From: an uncultured Hyphomonas sp. | Lineage (GTDB): Bacteria > Pseudomonadota > Alphaproteobacteria > Caulobacterales > Hyphomonadaceae | NCBI RefSeq assembly: GCF_963675305.1 | Contig: NZ_OY776147.1 | Location: forward strand, 2,542,001 to 2,606,000 | Length of the DNA stretch: 64,000 nt | Reading direction: 5' to 3' | In this document: piece after piece, positions 52,391 to 60,666 of the stretch | How the letters are laid out: each line of letters begins with the position of its first letter | Numbering within the stretch: the first letter of the stretch is position 1 | Translations under genes and position numbers: made by a program | Notes under the pieces: model-generated | Database searches by the model: none | Told to the model about the DNA's origin: nothing | What the model saw: only the letters and a program-made list of their open reading frames with translations

Positions 52391-54094
52391 TCAGGCTTGG
52401 CGTCGGGCGCTCAGGTCTATGACATTGTCTGCATCGGCGGGATTGCCGGAATTGTCCCGGTCCTCGTCGATCACATCCACAATGGTGGCGCCCGGCAGGC
52501 TGTTCAAGGCCGCAGCAATAAGCGGATGCGCCGCGGCTGAGGCAAAGCGCTCTTCCTTGGTGCGGATTTCGGCGGCGCGCACCGTCTCAGCCCCGCCGCG
52601 AATCTGTTCCACCACCCAGTCGTCGCCCGTCTGGCGTTCGAGGAAGATTTTGAGCCGGGCCAGCACGTCCGCCGGCGCGGCGGCCTCCAGCTCGCAGGTG
52701 AAGTGGCCGTAGCGGATCGGGCCGGGCTTCACATAGCGCTCCATCTCGACCTGGAGATTGATCTCCCGAAGCTCGGTCAAATGCGCAAGGATGCTGTCAA
52801 AGCTGTCCAGCCCGCCGGCATCGGGCGGGGTCTCAGCCTGTGCCTCAGACTTTCCCGGCGAGGCTTTGCCCTCCGCGATCATGCGGGCCGCTTCTTCCGG
52901 GGACGGAAGACTGGCAGAGGCAACGAGGCGCAGGATGACCATGTTGAGCGCGGTGGCCGGATCCGGCGCGACCTGCAGCACATTGTATCCGGAGAGCAGG
53001 ATCTGCCAGGTGCGGGCGGCTTCAGCCGGCGTCAGGCGCTGCGCCATGGCGCGCGTGCGCTCCACCCAGTCGGCCGGGCCGCCGGGCTGATAGTCGTCGC
53101 CTGTCGCCTGCGCGATGGAAATGTCGGCGGCGATTTCCAGCAGGTCTTTCAGGATCACCGCCGGGTCTGCCCCGCCGCGCACCTGGTCCTGTACTTCTTC
53201 CAGCGCGGCTTTCGCCTCGCCCGCAATGGCTTTCTCGAAGGCGTCCATCAGGCGGCCCCGGTCGCCCAGGCCCAGCATGTCGCGGACGGCGGCGCCGGTG
53301 ACGGCCTCCCCTTCCATCGTCTGCACGATGGCCTGATCGAGAATGGACAGCCCGTCGCGGACAGAGCCTTCGGCGGCCCGCGCGATCAGGGCGAGGCCCT
53401 CTTCGGAGACGGTTGCGCCTTCGTTCTTCGCGATCCGCCCCAGATGCATTGCCAGCGCCGCCGGCTCCAGCCGTTTCAGGTCAAACCGCTGGCAACGCGA
53501 GAGCACCGTGACCGGCACCTTGCGGATCTCGGTCGTGGCGAAGATGAACTTCACATGCGGCGGCGGTTCTTCCAGCGTCTTCAAGAGCGCGTTGAAGCTG
53601 GCATTCGACAGCATGTGCACTTCGTCGATGATGTAGACCTTGTGCCGGGCCGAGACCGGCGCGTAGCGCGCCCCGTCCAGCAGGTCGCGCATGTCGGCCA
53701 CCCCGGTGCGGCTGGCAGCGTCCAGCTCCAGTACGTCCGGATGGCGGGACGCCATGATCGCCTCGCAATGCTCGCCCAGCGGCTCCAGCTTCACAGACGG
53801 GCCGTCATGATCGGCGGAGGTATAGTTCAGCGCCCGGGCCAGCAGGCGGGCCGTGGTCGTCTTGCCGATGCCGCGCACGCCGGTCAGCATGAAGGCATGG
53901 GCGATGCGGCCGGTTTCGAACGCATTGGAAAGCGTGCGGACCATGGCCTCCTGGCCGATCAGGTCCTCGAAGCGGCGGGGCCGGTATTTCCGGGCAAGCA
54001 CTTCATAGGCGCCGGGCTTTGCCGGGGCCTCGTCTTCCCCGAACATGGAGAAGGTCGCGTCATCGCGCTCGGTATCGGAATCGGTCTCGCTCAT
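52391..54094 (-). CDS. dnaX: DNA polymerase III subunit gamma/tau
   Basis: Clamp-loader ATPase of 567 residues. The Walker A site is GVRGIGKT at 72-79, Walker B IIDEVHML at about 155-162, and sensor sequences are FATTEIRKVPVTVLSRCQRF. Domain III and a tau-like C-terminal part follow (ERQTGDDWVVEQIRGG). The zinc module between Walker A and B, usually with four cysteines, has only C110 here; I believe this is frequent in alphaproteobacteria. I see no A-rich slippage site that would make a separate gamma form. It heads the dnaX-ybaB pair. Confidence 0.96.
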   Translation of the reverse strand: MSETDSDTERDDATFSMFGEDEAPAKPGAYEVLARKYRPRRFEDLIGQEAMVRTLSNAFETGRIAHAFMLTGVRGIGKTTTARLLARALNYTSADHDGPSVKLEPLGEHCEAIMASRHPDVLELDAASRTGVADMRDLLDGARYAPVSARHKVYIIDEVHMLSNASFNALLKTLEEPPPHVKFIFATTEIRKVPVTVLSRCQRFDLKRLEPAALAMHLGRIAKNEGATVSEEGLALIARAAEGSVRDGLSILDQAIVQTMEGEAVTGAAVRDMLGLGDRGRLMDAFEKAIAGEAKAALEEVQDQVRGGADPAVILKDLLEIAADISIAQATGDDYQPGGPADWVERTRAMAQRLTPAEAARTWQILLSGYNVLQVAPDPATALNMVILRLVASASLPSPEEAARMIAEGKASPGKSEAQAETPPDAGGLDSFDSILAHLTELREINLQVEMERYVKPGPIRYGHFTCELEAAAPADVLARLKIFLERQTGDDWVVEQIRGGAETVRAAEIRTKEERFASAAAHPLIAAALNSLPGATIVDVIDEDRDNSGNPADADNVIDLSARRQA

Positions 54095-54219
54095 TGGCCG
54101 GGACCTTAGCCGTTGCGAGGGGCCGGGCCAATGGGCTGCTGCGGTAGAGATGGAAACCGCACTGCCAGCTCACAAAACCGTAACTCCCGCGCGCAGCCGC
54201 CTGCCGCTACAGGTTGCAG

Positions 54220-55041
54220 ATGGGCGGATGGCAGAACCTGCAGGCACTTGGCCTGAAAATACTGCGGACACGGGCGGCGCAGGCCGCGTTGTCTGTCAGC
54301 GGGCACGTGCTCGTGCTGGGCGGGCTGCTGCTCGCCAATCCGTGGAGACCGGCCCCGGTCACGCCTGAACCGCCGCTGATCGTGGACCTCGTCACCTTCA
54401 CCGTGGCGGAGGAAAAGGAAAAGAAAGCCAGCGATGCCCCCGCACCGGGGTCTCCGTCCGCCCCGGCCCGGACACTGCCCCCCGAACCGGTACGGCCAGC
54501 GCCTGCCCCGCGGCCTTCCCGCAAGCCCGCCACTGAGAGCCCACCGGCGAGTGAGATCGTCCTCGAACCACTGGAGGCGCCCGCGCCTCAAGCGCCGCCG
54601 GATGGCGGCGGCGCCATGGCAGCTCCACCGGGCCCGGGCGCGGCTGGCGTCGACCCGGCGGTTGGACAGGCGATCGCCGCCCTCATCTGCCGCCGCATGG
54701 ATGAAGACGAACGCTATGCCGCCGGTTGCGCCGAACAGCCCACCATCGACCCGTTCGAGCGTCCGCCCGCCATCGCCCTCCTGACCCCGGAGGAACGCCG
54801 CATCCAGGCCATCCGCACGCAGCAGCTCGCCCGTGCAGCAGGCTATGGGAATTTCCTCGAATGGTATCTGGAGCATGATGCGCCGATCCCGCGCCACATG
54901 CCCGGCGACGTACTGGGCAGTATCGACAATTCCATTTTCATGGACCGCAAAGACGAAGCGACGATGCAGCAGGAGCGTATCCTGCGCGGCGGCACGCCTG
55001 ACTGGGCCGCCGACATCGCCCGCGCCCACGGGCAGGAATGA
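54220..55041 (+). CDS. TonB-like proline-rich membrane-anchored protein
   Basis: I do not recognise this 273-residue protein by name. A basic N-terminus and one membrane helix (about residues 20-42, AALSVSGHVLVLGGLLLA) lead to a Pro/Ala/Glu-rich spacer (about 65-145). A folded C-terminal region with C159 and C172 follows (AIAALICRRMDEDERYAAGC, then TPEERRIQAIRTQQLARAAG and GNFLEWYLEHDAPIPRHMPG). Helix-spacer-domain order is like TonB or TolA, but no TonB C-terminal motif is visible. The ATG at 54220 is used; a TTG two codons earlier is possible. It is divergent from dnaX. Confidence 0.75.
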   Translation: MGGWQNLQALGLKILRTRAAQAALSVSGHVLVLGGLLLANPWRPAPVTPEPPLIVDLVTFTVAEEKEKKASDAPAPGSPSAPARTLPPEPVRPAPAPRPSRKPATESPPASEIVLEPLEAPAPQAPPDGGGAMAAPPGPGAAGVDPAVGQAIAALICRRMDEDERYAAGCAEQPTIDPFERPPAIALLTPEERRIQAIRTQQLARAAGYGNFLEWYLEHDAPIPRHMPGDVLGSIDNSIFMDRKDEATMQQERILRGGTPDWAADIARAHGQE

Positions 55042-55056
55042 GCATCCGGCGCCGGG

Positions 55057-55836
55057 TCAGCCCTCCAGCAGCTTCTCGCGGATCGTGTCCTGCTGGGCCT
55101 CGGTCACGCCGAGGGTTTCGGTGAGGTAGGTGTCGATGGAGCCGACTTCGCCGATGATCGTGCCCATGGCGGTTTCGAGATAGGGCAGCCGCACGCCGAT
55201 GAAGGGGCGGAAGACTTCCGGCTCGTAATTCTTGCCGATATGGGCGTTGAACATGGTGGCGATCTCGCCAAGACGCCCGTCCACATCCACGGCCTCATTG
55301 GTGAGGATGTAGTCTGCGTGGATGTCGTCCTGCGCGACGCCCAGCACATGGTGGGTCAGCGCGCAGAGAATGCCGGTGCGGTCCTTCCCCGCGGCGCAGT
55401 TCACGAGGCCCGCCTCGTCGTCTTTCAGCTCCGCCAGATGGCTGAACCAGGTGGCGAACAATTCCTTGTGGTGCGCCTTGAAGGGGGCGACCCGGTAGTA
55501 ATCGGTCATCCAGGCCTCGGCCTTTTCGGCGTCGGCCTCGACTTTTGTCAGGAACTGATGGTGCGGCGCCTCATGTTCGCGGCCGCCATCATGGGTGATG
55601 GTCATCGGGGCGGACCATTTGCCCGGCTGGCGCTCGCGCTCGTCGGGGCGGCGCAGATCTGCCTGCACGGCGATCCGCTTCTGCCGTATCTGTTGCAGAT
55701 CGCCATGCGTGGCCTCGGCATAATGGCCGGAGCGGAACAGCCGCCCCTGCTTTACGTGGCCTCCATGGCGGGAGGCATAGCCTCCGAAATCCCGGAAATT
55801 GCGAACACCTTCGAGCGGCAGGATACGATCTTTCAT
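55057..55836 (-). CDS. IphP-type tyrosine phosphatase family protein
   Basis: A 259-residue phosphatase. The P-loop CAAGKDRTG is at 147-155, fitting C-x5-R with C147 as nucleophile and R153 binding phosphate. GVRNFRDFGGY at 10-20 and GRLFRSGHY at 31-39 are the usual opening of the IphP/atypical group, which can act on phosphotyrosine, phosphoserine or phosphoinositides. There is no signal peptide, so it is probably cytosolic. It converges on the TonB-like gene. Substrate unknown. Confidence 0.9.
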   Translation of the reverse strand: MKDRILPLEGVRNFRDFGGYASRHGGHVKQGRLFRSGHYAEATHGDLQQIRQKRIAVQADLRRPDERERQPGKWSAPMTITHDGGREHEAPHHQFLTKVEADAEKAEAWMTDYYRVAPFKAHHKELFATWFSHLAELKDDEAGLVNCAAGKDRTGILCALTHHVLGVAQDDIHADYILTNEAVDVDGRLGEIATMFNAHIGKNYEPEVFRPFIGVRLPYLETAMGTIIGEVGSIDTYLTETLGVTEAQQDTIREKLLEG

Positions 55837-55970
55837 AATGAAGGCAGCTAGCGCGGGCCCGCGCGCTCGTCTACCCTGACCCTATGACAAGCCCGTCATG
55901 GTGGGGGCTGGGAACCGAATGCTTTCGCCGGGCGTTCAAACCCCAACGATAACAGAACCAGGAGTTCATA

Positions 55971-56528
55971 ATGACCCGTCTTCGTTCAATGATTGCTGCA
56001 GCCTGCCTTGCAGTGGGGACGGTTTCCGTCACCGCCTGCTCCACCCTGCCCGATGAGGTGGACCGCGCCGAAATCGACGCTGACAGCCGTCAGGCATTGA
56101 ACCAGCTCTACGCCAAGAACGATGCCGCCCGCGCCATCGGCCAGCAGGCCCGCGCCGTGCTGGTGTTCCCGTCCATCGTGAAAGCCGGGCTAGGCATTGG
56201 CGGCGCGTATGGCGAAGGCGAGATGCGCCAGGGCGGCGCGGTCACCGGCTACTACTCCACCTTCACGGGCTCCTGGGGCCTGCAGGCAGGCGCGCAGCAA
56301 TATGGCTATGCCGTCTTCCTGATGAATGACGACGCCGTGAAATACGTGCGCGAGTCCGAGGGCTGGGAAATCGGCGTCGGCCCGACCGTGGTGCTGGTGA
56401 ATGCCGGTGTCGCGCAGAACCTGTCGACCACCTCCCTGCAGGACGACGCCTATGCCTTCATCTTCGACCAGAAGGGCCTGATGGCTGGCATCTCGATCGA
56501 AGGCACCAAGATCAACAAGCTGAACTGA
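55971..56528 (+). CDS. SYLF (YSC84-like) domain lipoprotein
   Basis: A 185-residue exported lipoprotein, lipobox VTAC with C23, then a SYLF domain (PF04366). RAVLVFPSIVKAGLGIGGAYGEGEM, broken at GLGIG, and GYYSTFTGSWGLQAGAQQYGY (split at LQA) are characteristic, as is the ending AYAFIFDQKGLMAGISIEGTKINKL (divided at GLM). In eukaryotes SYLF domains bind phosphoinositides; bacterial forms sit in the envelope and their role is unclear. AGGAG precedes the start. A terminator shared with the converging amn gene follows. Confidence 0.9.
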   Translation: MTRLRSMIAAACLAVGTVSVTACSTLPDEVDRAEIDADSRQALNQLYAKNDAARAIGQQARAVLVFPSIVKAGLGIGGAYGEGEMRQGGAVTGYYSTFTGSWGLQAGAQQYGYAVFLMNDDAVKYVRESEGWEIGVGPTVVLVNAGVAQNLSTTSLQDDAYAFIFDQKGLMAGISIEGTKINKLN

Positions 56529-56546
56529 TCCAGTCCTCCAAAAAGA

Positions 56547-56582
56547 AAAGCCGGCGCTGCCAATCGGTAACGCCGGCTTTTT
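56547..56582. terminator. Bidirectional terminator between SYLF gene and amn
   Basis: AAAGCCGGCG (56547-56556) pairs with CGCCGGCTTT (56571-56580), then TT. The A-rich left arm lets it serve the converging amn transcript as well. Confidence 0.85.
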
Positions 56583-56600
56583 GTTGTGCTCTGTCCTATT

Positions 56601-58052
56601 CTACCGGAACGGCGGCTCGTCGAAGCTGCGGAGTTTTCGGCTGTGGAGTTTGGCGCCCTTGTCGGCGGCGAGACGTTCCAGTGTCTCGATCCCGATACGG
56701 ATATGTTCGCCGATGGCCCGTTCGTAGAAACGGTTGGCGGCGCCGGGCAGCTTGATCTCGCCATGCAGCGGCTTGTCCGATACGCAGAGCAGCACGCCAT
56801 AGGGCACGCGGAGGCGATAGCCATTCGCGGCGATGGTCGCGCTTTCCATCTCGATGGCAATGGCGCGGGACTTGTTGAACCGCGGGGCCGAGGCCGAGAA
56901 GCGCAGTTCCCAGTTGCGGTCGTCCGTGGTCACCACAGTGCCGGTGCGCAGGCGCTTCTTCAGCTCGTCGCCGGACTCGCCGGTGACATGGGCCGCCGAT
57001 TCCTGCAGCGCGATCTGAACCTCTGCCAGCGCCGGGATCGGGATCTCCGGCGGCAGGACGGAGTCCAGCACATGGTCTTCACGCAGATAGGCATGGGCCA
57101 GAACATAGTCCCCGATGGCCTGCGAATGGCGAAGGCCGCCGCAATGGCCGACCATCAGCCAGCATTGCGGACGGATGACGGCCAGATGGTCCGTGATCGT
57201 TTTCGCATTGGACGGGCCCACGCCGATATTGACCAGAGTGATGCCGGTATTATTCGGCGCGCGCAGGTGATAGGCCGGCATCTGCGACCGGCGCCAGGGG
57301 GAGGCATCGATCTCGGCGCGGGAGGTGTCCGTCGGCTCGGTAATCTCCAGACCGCCCGGCACAGACAGCGACGTGTAGCGCGAGTCATTGGCCAGCTGCT
57401 CCAGTCCCCAGTCGCAGAATGCATCGACATAGCGGTGATAGTTCGTGAACAGAATATAGTGCTGGAAATGCTCCACCGGCGTGCCGGTATAATGCTGCAG
57501 CCGCTTCAGGGAGAAATCGGTCCGCAGGGCATCGAACAGGGCCAGCGGGCGTTCTGTGAAAGGCTCGTAGAGTTCGCCATCGGCCACTTCATCGCCGATC
57601 TCCGCGAGGTCCGGGCTCGGGAAGTGGCGGGCGAGTTCTGCCGGGGAAATTTCCTCAAGACCGGAGGCCTGCCCCTGCTCCCATACATAGCCGTAAGGCA
57701 TTTCCGATTGCGAGGGTTCGACGAAGACCTCGATCTCGTAATACTTCAGCAGCGGGGTCAGCTGTTCCATCAGGTAGGGGCGGAAAAAGTCCGGCCGGGT
57801 GAAGGTGGAGATATAGGTGCCGGGTTCCGAGATGCGTCCGAAGGAGCGGGAGATCCGCGGGGCTGGCCCGTCCGGATTGTAGACGATCCGGATCTGCGGA
57901 TAGCAAAAGGCGCCGGAGGCCCGCAGCGCCGGATCTGGCGGCGTGCCTTCATGCAGGAATTTATCGAGGGCGGCGGCTTGCGCCTCAACGGCCTCAGCGT
58001 AGAGCTTTTCGAGGGCGTCAATGACGGCTTCAGGTGTAGTGAGTTTTGACAT
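56601..58052 (-). CDS. amn: AMP nucleosidase
   Basis: Hydrolyses AMP to adenine and ribose 5-phosphate, 483 residues, the full length of the E. coli-type enzyme. The N-terminal Amn-specific domain (FCYPQIRIVYNPDGPAPRIS) precedes a nucleoside-phosphorylase fold with ITLVNIGVGPSNAKTITDHL, WLMVGHCGGLRHSQAIGDYV and AIAIEMESATIAANGYRLRV (each within 20 residues). The catalytic Asp and Glu regions fit. It helps control adenylate pools. An uncharacterised gene lies upstream on the same strand 119 bases away. Confidence 0.95.
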   Translation of the reverse strand: MSKLTTPEAVIDALEKLYAEAVEAQAAALDKFLHEGTPPDPALRASGAFCYPQIRIVYNPDGPAPRISRSFGRISEPGTYISTFTRPDFFRPYLMEQLTPLLKYYEIEVFVEPSQSEMPYGYVWEQGQASGLEEISPAELARHFPSPDLAEIGDEVADGELYEPFTERPLALFDALRTDFSLKRLQHYTGTPVEHFQHYILFTNYHRYVDAFCDWGLEQLANDSRYTSLSVPGGLEITEPTDTSRAEIDASPWRRSQMPAYHLRAPNNTGITLVNIGVGPSNAKTITDHLAVIRPQCWLMVGHCGGLRHSQAIGDYVLAHAYLREDHVLDSVLPPEIPIPALAEVQIALQESAAHVTGESGDELKKRLRTGTVVTTDDRNWELRFSASAPRFNKSRAIAIEMESATIAANGYRLRVPYGVLLCVSDKPLHGEIKLPGAANRFYERAIGEHIRIGIETLERLAADKGAKLHSRKLRSFDEPPFR

Positions 58053-58171
58053 GGCGCCATCTGCCCCAGAGGAAGGGGCCTGTCAATTCACCTTGATATG
58101 ACAGCGGCCAGCACGTCTGCCCGGCCCGGGGCAACCCCGGCCGGCAAAAAGACATTTCGTTTCAGGTGGCA

Positions 58172-58864
58172 TCAGCCGGAATCGAGTACCGGCAACCAGC
58201 TGAGCGCCGCATCGTGCAGTGTCCAGAACAGATCACGCAGGACGGGTGTATTCTGCAGGCCTGTACAGGCGGCGGGCGGTTCGTCTGCGATGGGCAGCGG
58301 AAGGGATTTGTCCGCCCGGATGCGGGCAAGCTTGCGGCGGAACCGGACAAGTTGCGCCTCCGGATCGCTGAGCGCCTGTTCCAGCGCGGCGAAGCGATTC
58401 ATCAGCCGCTTGGCCGGCACAAGATCCTGCGGACCCGGCCGCGCTTCAGGGTCTGACCGGCCAGGCTCGTAACGGGCGCGTGCCGCAAGCCGCGCAGCGA
58501 GGCGGGACGCTTTCTGTGCGGGCGACCGCGATGTTTCTGTGAGGCGGAAGGCAGGCAGCCCGAAGACACGGGCGTCCGCAGCACCGGCGGGCGGTGGCGC
58601 ACCCTGACGGGACTTCCTGCTTAAAGGCACGGTGCCTGCCTCCGGCAACGGCGTCTCCATGGCGATCAGGAAGAGGATGCGGCGCACCATCGTCTCCAGC
58701 CGCTTCAGTTCCGCGTCCACGGCCTGGCAGACAGCCCGCGGCAGGAAGGCGCGCATGCCCAGCGGGCCGAGGCCCAGCCTGGTGGCGAGCGCAGCGGCCT
58801 GCTGGCCGGCATAGGCCCAGGCAAGGCCAAGAGAGGCAGAGAGACGGACAGGTGAAATCATCAT
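58172..58864 (-). CDS. Conserved hypothetical protein, Arg/Ala-rich
   Basis: A 230-residue protein I cannot name. The N-terminus (SPVRLSASLGLAWAYAGQQAA) is hydrophobic but not a clear signal. KRLETMVRRILFLIAMETPLP follows, then a Pro/Ala linker. RVFGLPAFRLTETSR is a possible short conserved motif. The C-terminal helices are rich in Arg and Ala (NRFAALEQALSDPEAQLVRF and RKLARIRADK). It has the look of a cytosolic, nucleic-acid- or protein-binding helical protein. Two adjacent ATGs (58864, 58861) are possible starts. It is divergent from the DUF1203 gene. Confidence 0.7.
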   Translation of the reverse strand: MMISPVRLSASLGLAWAYAGQQAAALATRLGLGPLGMRAFLPRAVCQAVDAELKRLETMVRRILFLIAMETPLPEAGTVPLSRKSRQGAPPPAGAADARVFGLPAFRLTETSRSPAQKASRLAARLAARARYEPGRSDPEARPGPQDLVPAKRLMNRFAALEQALSDPEAQLVRFRRKLARIRADKSLPLPIADEPPAACTGLQNTPVLRDLFWTLHDAALSWLPVLDSG

Positions 58865-58990
58865 GGCGCCCAGCCTGCCCCCTTCCCGGGTCAGACGGAT
58901 TCGCTTCGCCCCTGTCCGACAGCAAGCAGCGGGTGGGCCAGGTGCCGGCAAAGGCGATACGCCAGCGGCACGAAAGAAGGAGACCTGCCC

Positions 58991-59458
58991 ATGCCATTCC
59001 GGATCCGCGCCCTGCCCGCCGCCCCGTTTGCGGACCTGTCAGGCCTCAGCGAGGCGGCGCTGTCCGCCCGGCTTATCAAACGCCTGGTGGTGGATAGTTG
59101 CCCCGGCTATCCCTGCCGCGTCAGCCTTGAAGATGCCCGGCCGGGCGAAACGGTGCACCTGCTGCACTTCACGCATCAGGACGCTGCGACGCCGTTCCGG
59201 GCCAGTCACGCCATCTATGTGCGTGACGGCGTGGCGCCTGCCGACCTTCCGCAAGGCGTGGTTCCGGAGATGATCCGCAGGCGCATGATATCCCTGCGCG
59301 CCTTCGATTCCAGCGGCATGATGGTTAATGCAGACATCGCCGAGGGTGTTGACGTGGCGGCATGTATCGAAACGCTGTTTCGGCATCCGTCCACAGATTA
59401 TATCCACCTACATTTTGCAAAGCAGGGTTGCTTTGCTGCAAGGGTCGATCGGGCGTAA
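58991..59458 (+). CDS. DUF1203 family protein
   Basis: A 155-residue protein of the DUF1203 family (PF06718). CPGYPCRVSLEDARPGETVHLL, broken at PGE, ASHAIYVRDG, MISLRAFDSSGMMVNADI and YIHLHFAKQGCFAARVDRA are the family's successive conserved blocks, and the length is standard. The function is unknown; it is a single-domain cytosolic protein. AAGGAGA precedes the ATG. It is followed by the longest gene-free stretch in the window. Confidence 0.9.
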   Translation: MPFRIRALPAAPFADLSGLSEAALSARLIKRLVVDSCPGYPCRVSLEDARPGETVHLLHFTHQDAATPFRASHAIYVRDGVAPADLPQGVVPEMIRRRMISLRAFDSSGMMVNADIAEGVDVAACIETLFRHPSTDYIHLHFAKQGCFAARVDRA

Positions 59459-59804
59459 ATCTTGAATTATTTCTGACAGTTCGCCTGACAGCGGGTGACC
59501 GCAGTATCCACTGCCTTTCAACGGATGCGGCAAAGCTTTGGGCAAATGTGCACGAACGGCAGGCGGTCAGGATTCCTACATGCTTCTGGCAGTGGCTGGC
59601 TGATAAAACCCTCTTGTAATGCTGCGCCTGCGAGACGATTGTTGCGGTGCAGCACGCGACCGCTTCGGGGCTGGCCAGCGTCTGTCCGGGAGTGTGTGTC
59701 CGGGCCGGCGTGTTTCGGGGCGATTGAGTTGCGTAATGCGCGCTGAGGGAGGAGTTTCAAAGCCGTTGGGAAGACGGCACCAAACTCTGAAGGACCAAAT
59801 TCTC
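59459..59804. other. 346-base gene-free region before the second UrcA gene
   Basis: No convincing open frame lies here; an 83-codon plus-strand frame has shadow-like composition. Direct repeats CTGACAG occur at 59473-59479 and 59485-59491 (12-base period). I see no clean promoter or RNA fold. The AAGGA before 59805 is the UrcA ribosome site. Confidence 0.5.
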
Positions 59805-60158
59805 ATGATGAAACAAATGATTGCGGCCGCCGCCCTCGTTGCCGTCGTGCCGTTCGCCGCCTCCGCTGAAATTTCGACACCGATCACCGTCGACATCTCC
59901 TATGACCACGACCTGCTGGCATCCGATTCGGGCGCCGAGCTCGTGCTCTCTGACATTCGCTCCCAGGCCCGCAGCGCCTGCACCTCTTCCGGCAGCAAGT
60001 TCGGCCGCGGCCCGGTTGTCGACCGTGACTGCGCCGACGACGTGATGGCCCAGGCTGCCGTCAAGATCCTCCAGGAGCGTGAAGAAATGGGCCTGGCAAC
60101 AGCGCCGAAGTTCGCCCGCCTCGCATCGGTCGAAACTGCCTCTTACGAACAACGCTAG
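59805..60158 (+). CDS. UrcA family exported protein, second copy
   Basis: A 117-residue exported protein with a 21-residue signal peptide ending AASA. The mature chain repeats the layout of the protein at 961: ITVDISYDHDLLASDSGAEL, then C59 in ARSACTSS and C76 in VDRDCADDV, with a helical end. Overall identity to the first copy is modest, so the two diverged long ago. Either of two adjacent ATGs (59805, 59808) may start it; AAGGA lies ten bases before the first. Function unknown. It converges on the YXWGXW lipoprotein gene with two hairpins between. Confidence 0.8.
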   Translation: MMKQMIAAAALVAVVPFAASAEISTPITVDISYDHDLLASDSGAELVLSDIRSQARSACTSSGSKFGRGPVVDRDCADDVMAQAAVKILQEREEMGLATAPKFARLASVETASYEQR

Positions 60159-60183
60159 ACCATTTCCTCCCGGAATAGCGTTG

Positions 60184-60213
60184 GAGGGGCGCCCGCGGCC
60201 ACGGGCGCCCCTC
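60184..60213. terminator. Strong hairpin after the UrcA gene
   Basis: GAGGGGCGCCCG (60184-60195) pairs perfectly over twelve bases with CGGGCGCCCCTC (60202-60213). It lacks a T-run, so it may stabilise the 3' end or work with the next hairpin. Confidence 0.6.
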
Positions 60214-60250
60214 ACTGATTCCGGCAACAGGGCCCGGAATCCGAATGCAA

Positions 60251-60281
60251 GAAAGACCCGGCCGGGAAAACCGGGTCTTTC
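60251..60281. terminator. Bidirectional terminator between UrcA and YXWGXW genes
   Basis: GAAAGACCCGG (60251-60261) pairs over eleven bases with CCGGGTCTTTC (60271-60281). A and T residues sit at the two ends, so it could end transcripts from either side. Confidence 0.7.
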
Positions 60282-60307
60282 CGACTGGGCTGGCAGCCGA
60301 AGGGGGT

Positions 60308-60652
60308 CTATTTCCAGCGGCCAGGCTTACGGTACCAACCCCGATTGGTCTTCACCCACTGGTCCGGCACCCAGAGGGCCCCGGCACGCGGGGGTGAGCG
60401 GTCCCAATGACCGTCGACCCAGACAAAGTCAGTTCCCGTCCAGTTCCAGTAACCGCTGATCCAGACCGACAGGGAGGTCGGACGCGGCGGAATGATCACA
60501 CTGCGCGGCGGGGGCGGCGCGGTCGTAATGTAAACGGTGCCCGCCGGGGGCGGACCATAATGCCGGTACGGACCGCCATAGCCGGCACAGGCCGTCAGCG
60601 CGGACAGGGCGGCGACGGCGGCGGCAACGCGAAGCGCGGGTCTGCTGGACAT
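60308..60652 (-). CDS. YXWGXW repeat lipoprotein
   Basis: A 114-residue lipoprotein with lipobox LTAC (C22), a Pro-rich linker, and repeats of the YXWGXW type (PF12779): SGYWNWTGTDFVWVDGHW, then APGALWVPDQW-like sequence and NRGWYRKPGRW. The aromatic repeats suggest a surface or envelope binding role, as in other BcpO-type proteins. It begins 14 bases after the EF-hand gene on the same strand, so two exported proteins are co-transcribed. It ends at the shared terminator. Confidence 0.85.
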   Translation of the reverse strand: MSSRPALRVAAAVAALSALTACAGYGGPYRHYGPPPAGTVYITTAPPPPRSVIIPPRPTSLSVWISGYWNWTGTDFVWVDGHWDRSPPRAGALWVPDQWVKTNRGWYRKPGRWK

Positions 60653-60666
60653 GGCTCACCCTCCCC

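Noticed and set aside
54095..54219. Possible SRP RNA (ffs) gene upstream of dnaX
   Set aside because: Many bacteria have ffs here, but neither strand shows the GGAAGG-AGCAGCC core of the SRP RNA apical domain.
59495..59746. An 83-codon frame in the gap before the second UrcA gene
   Set aside because: Composition (many Arg, Cys, Ser, no regular structure) and lack of a ribosome site match a random frame.
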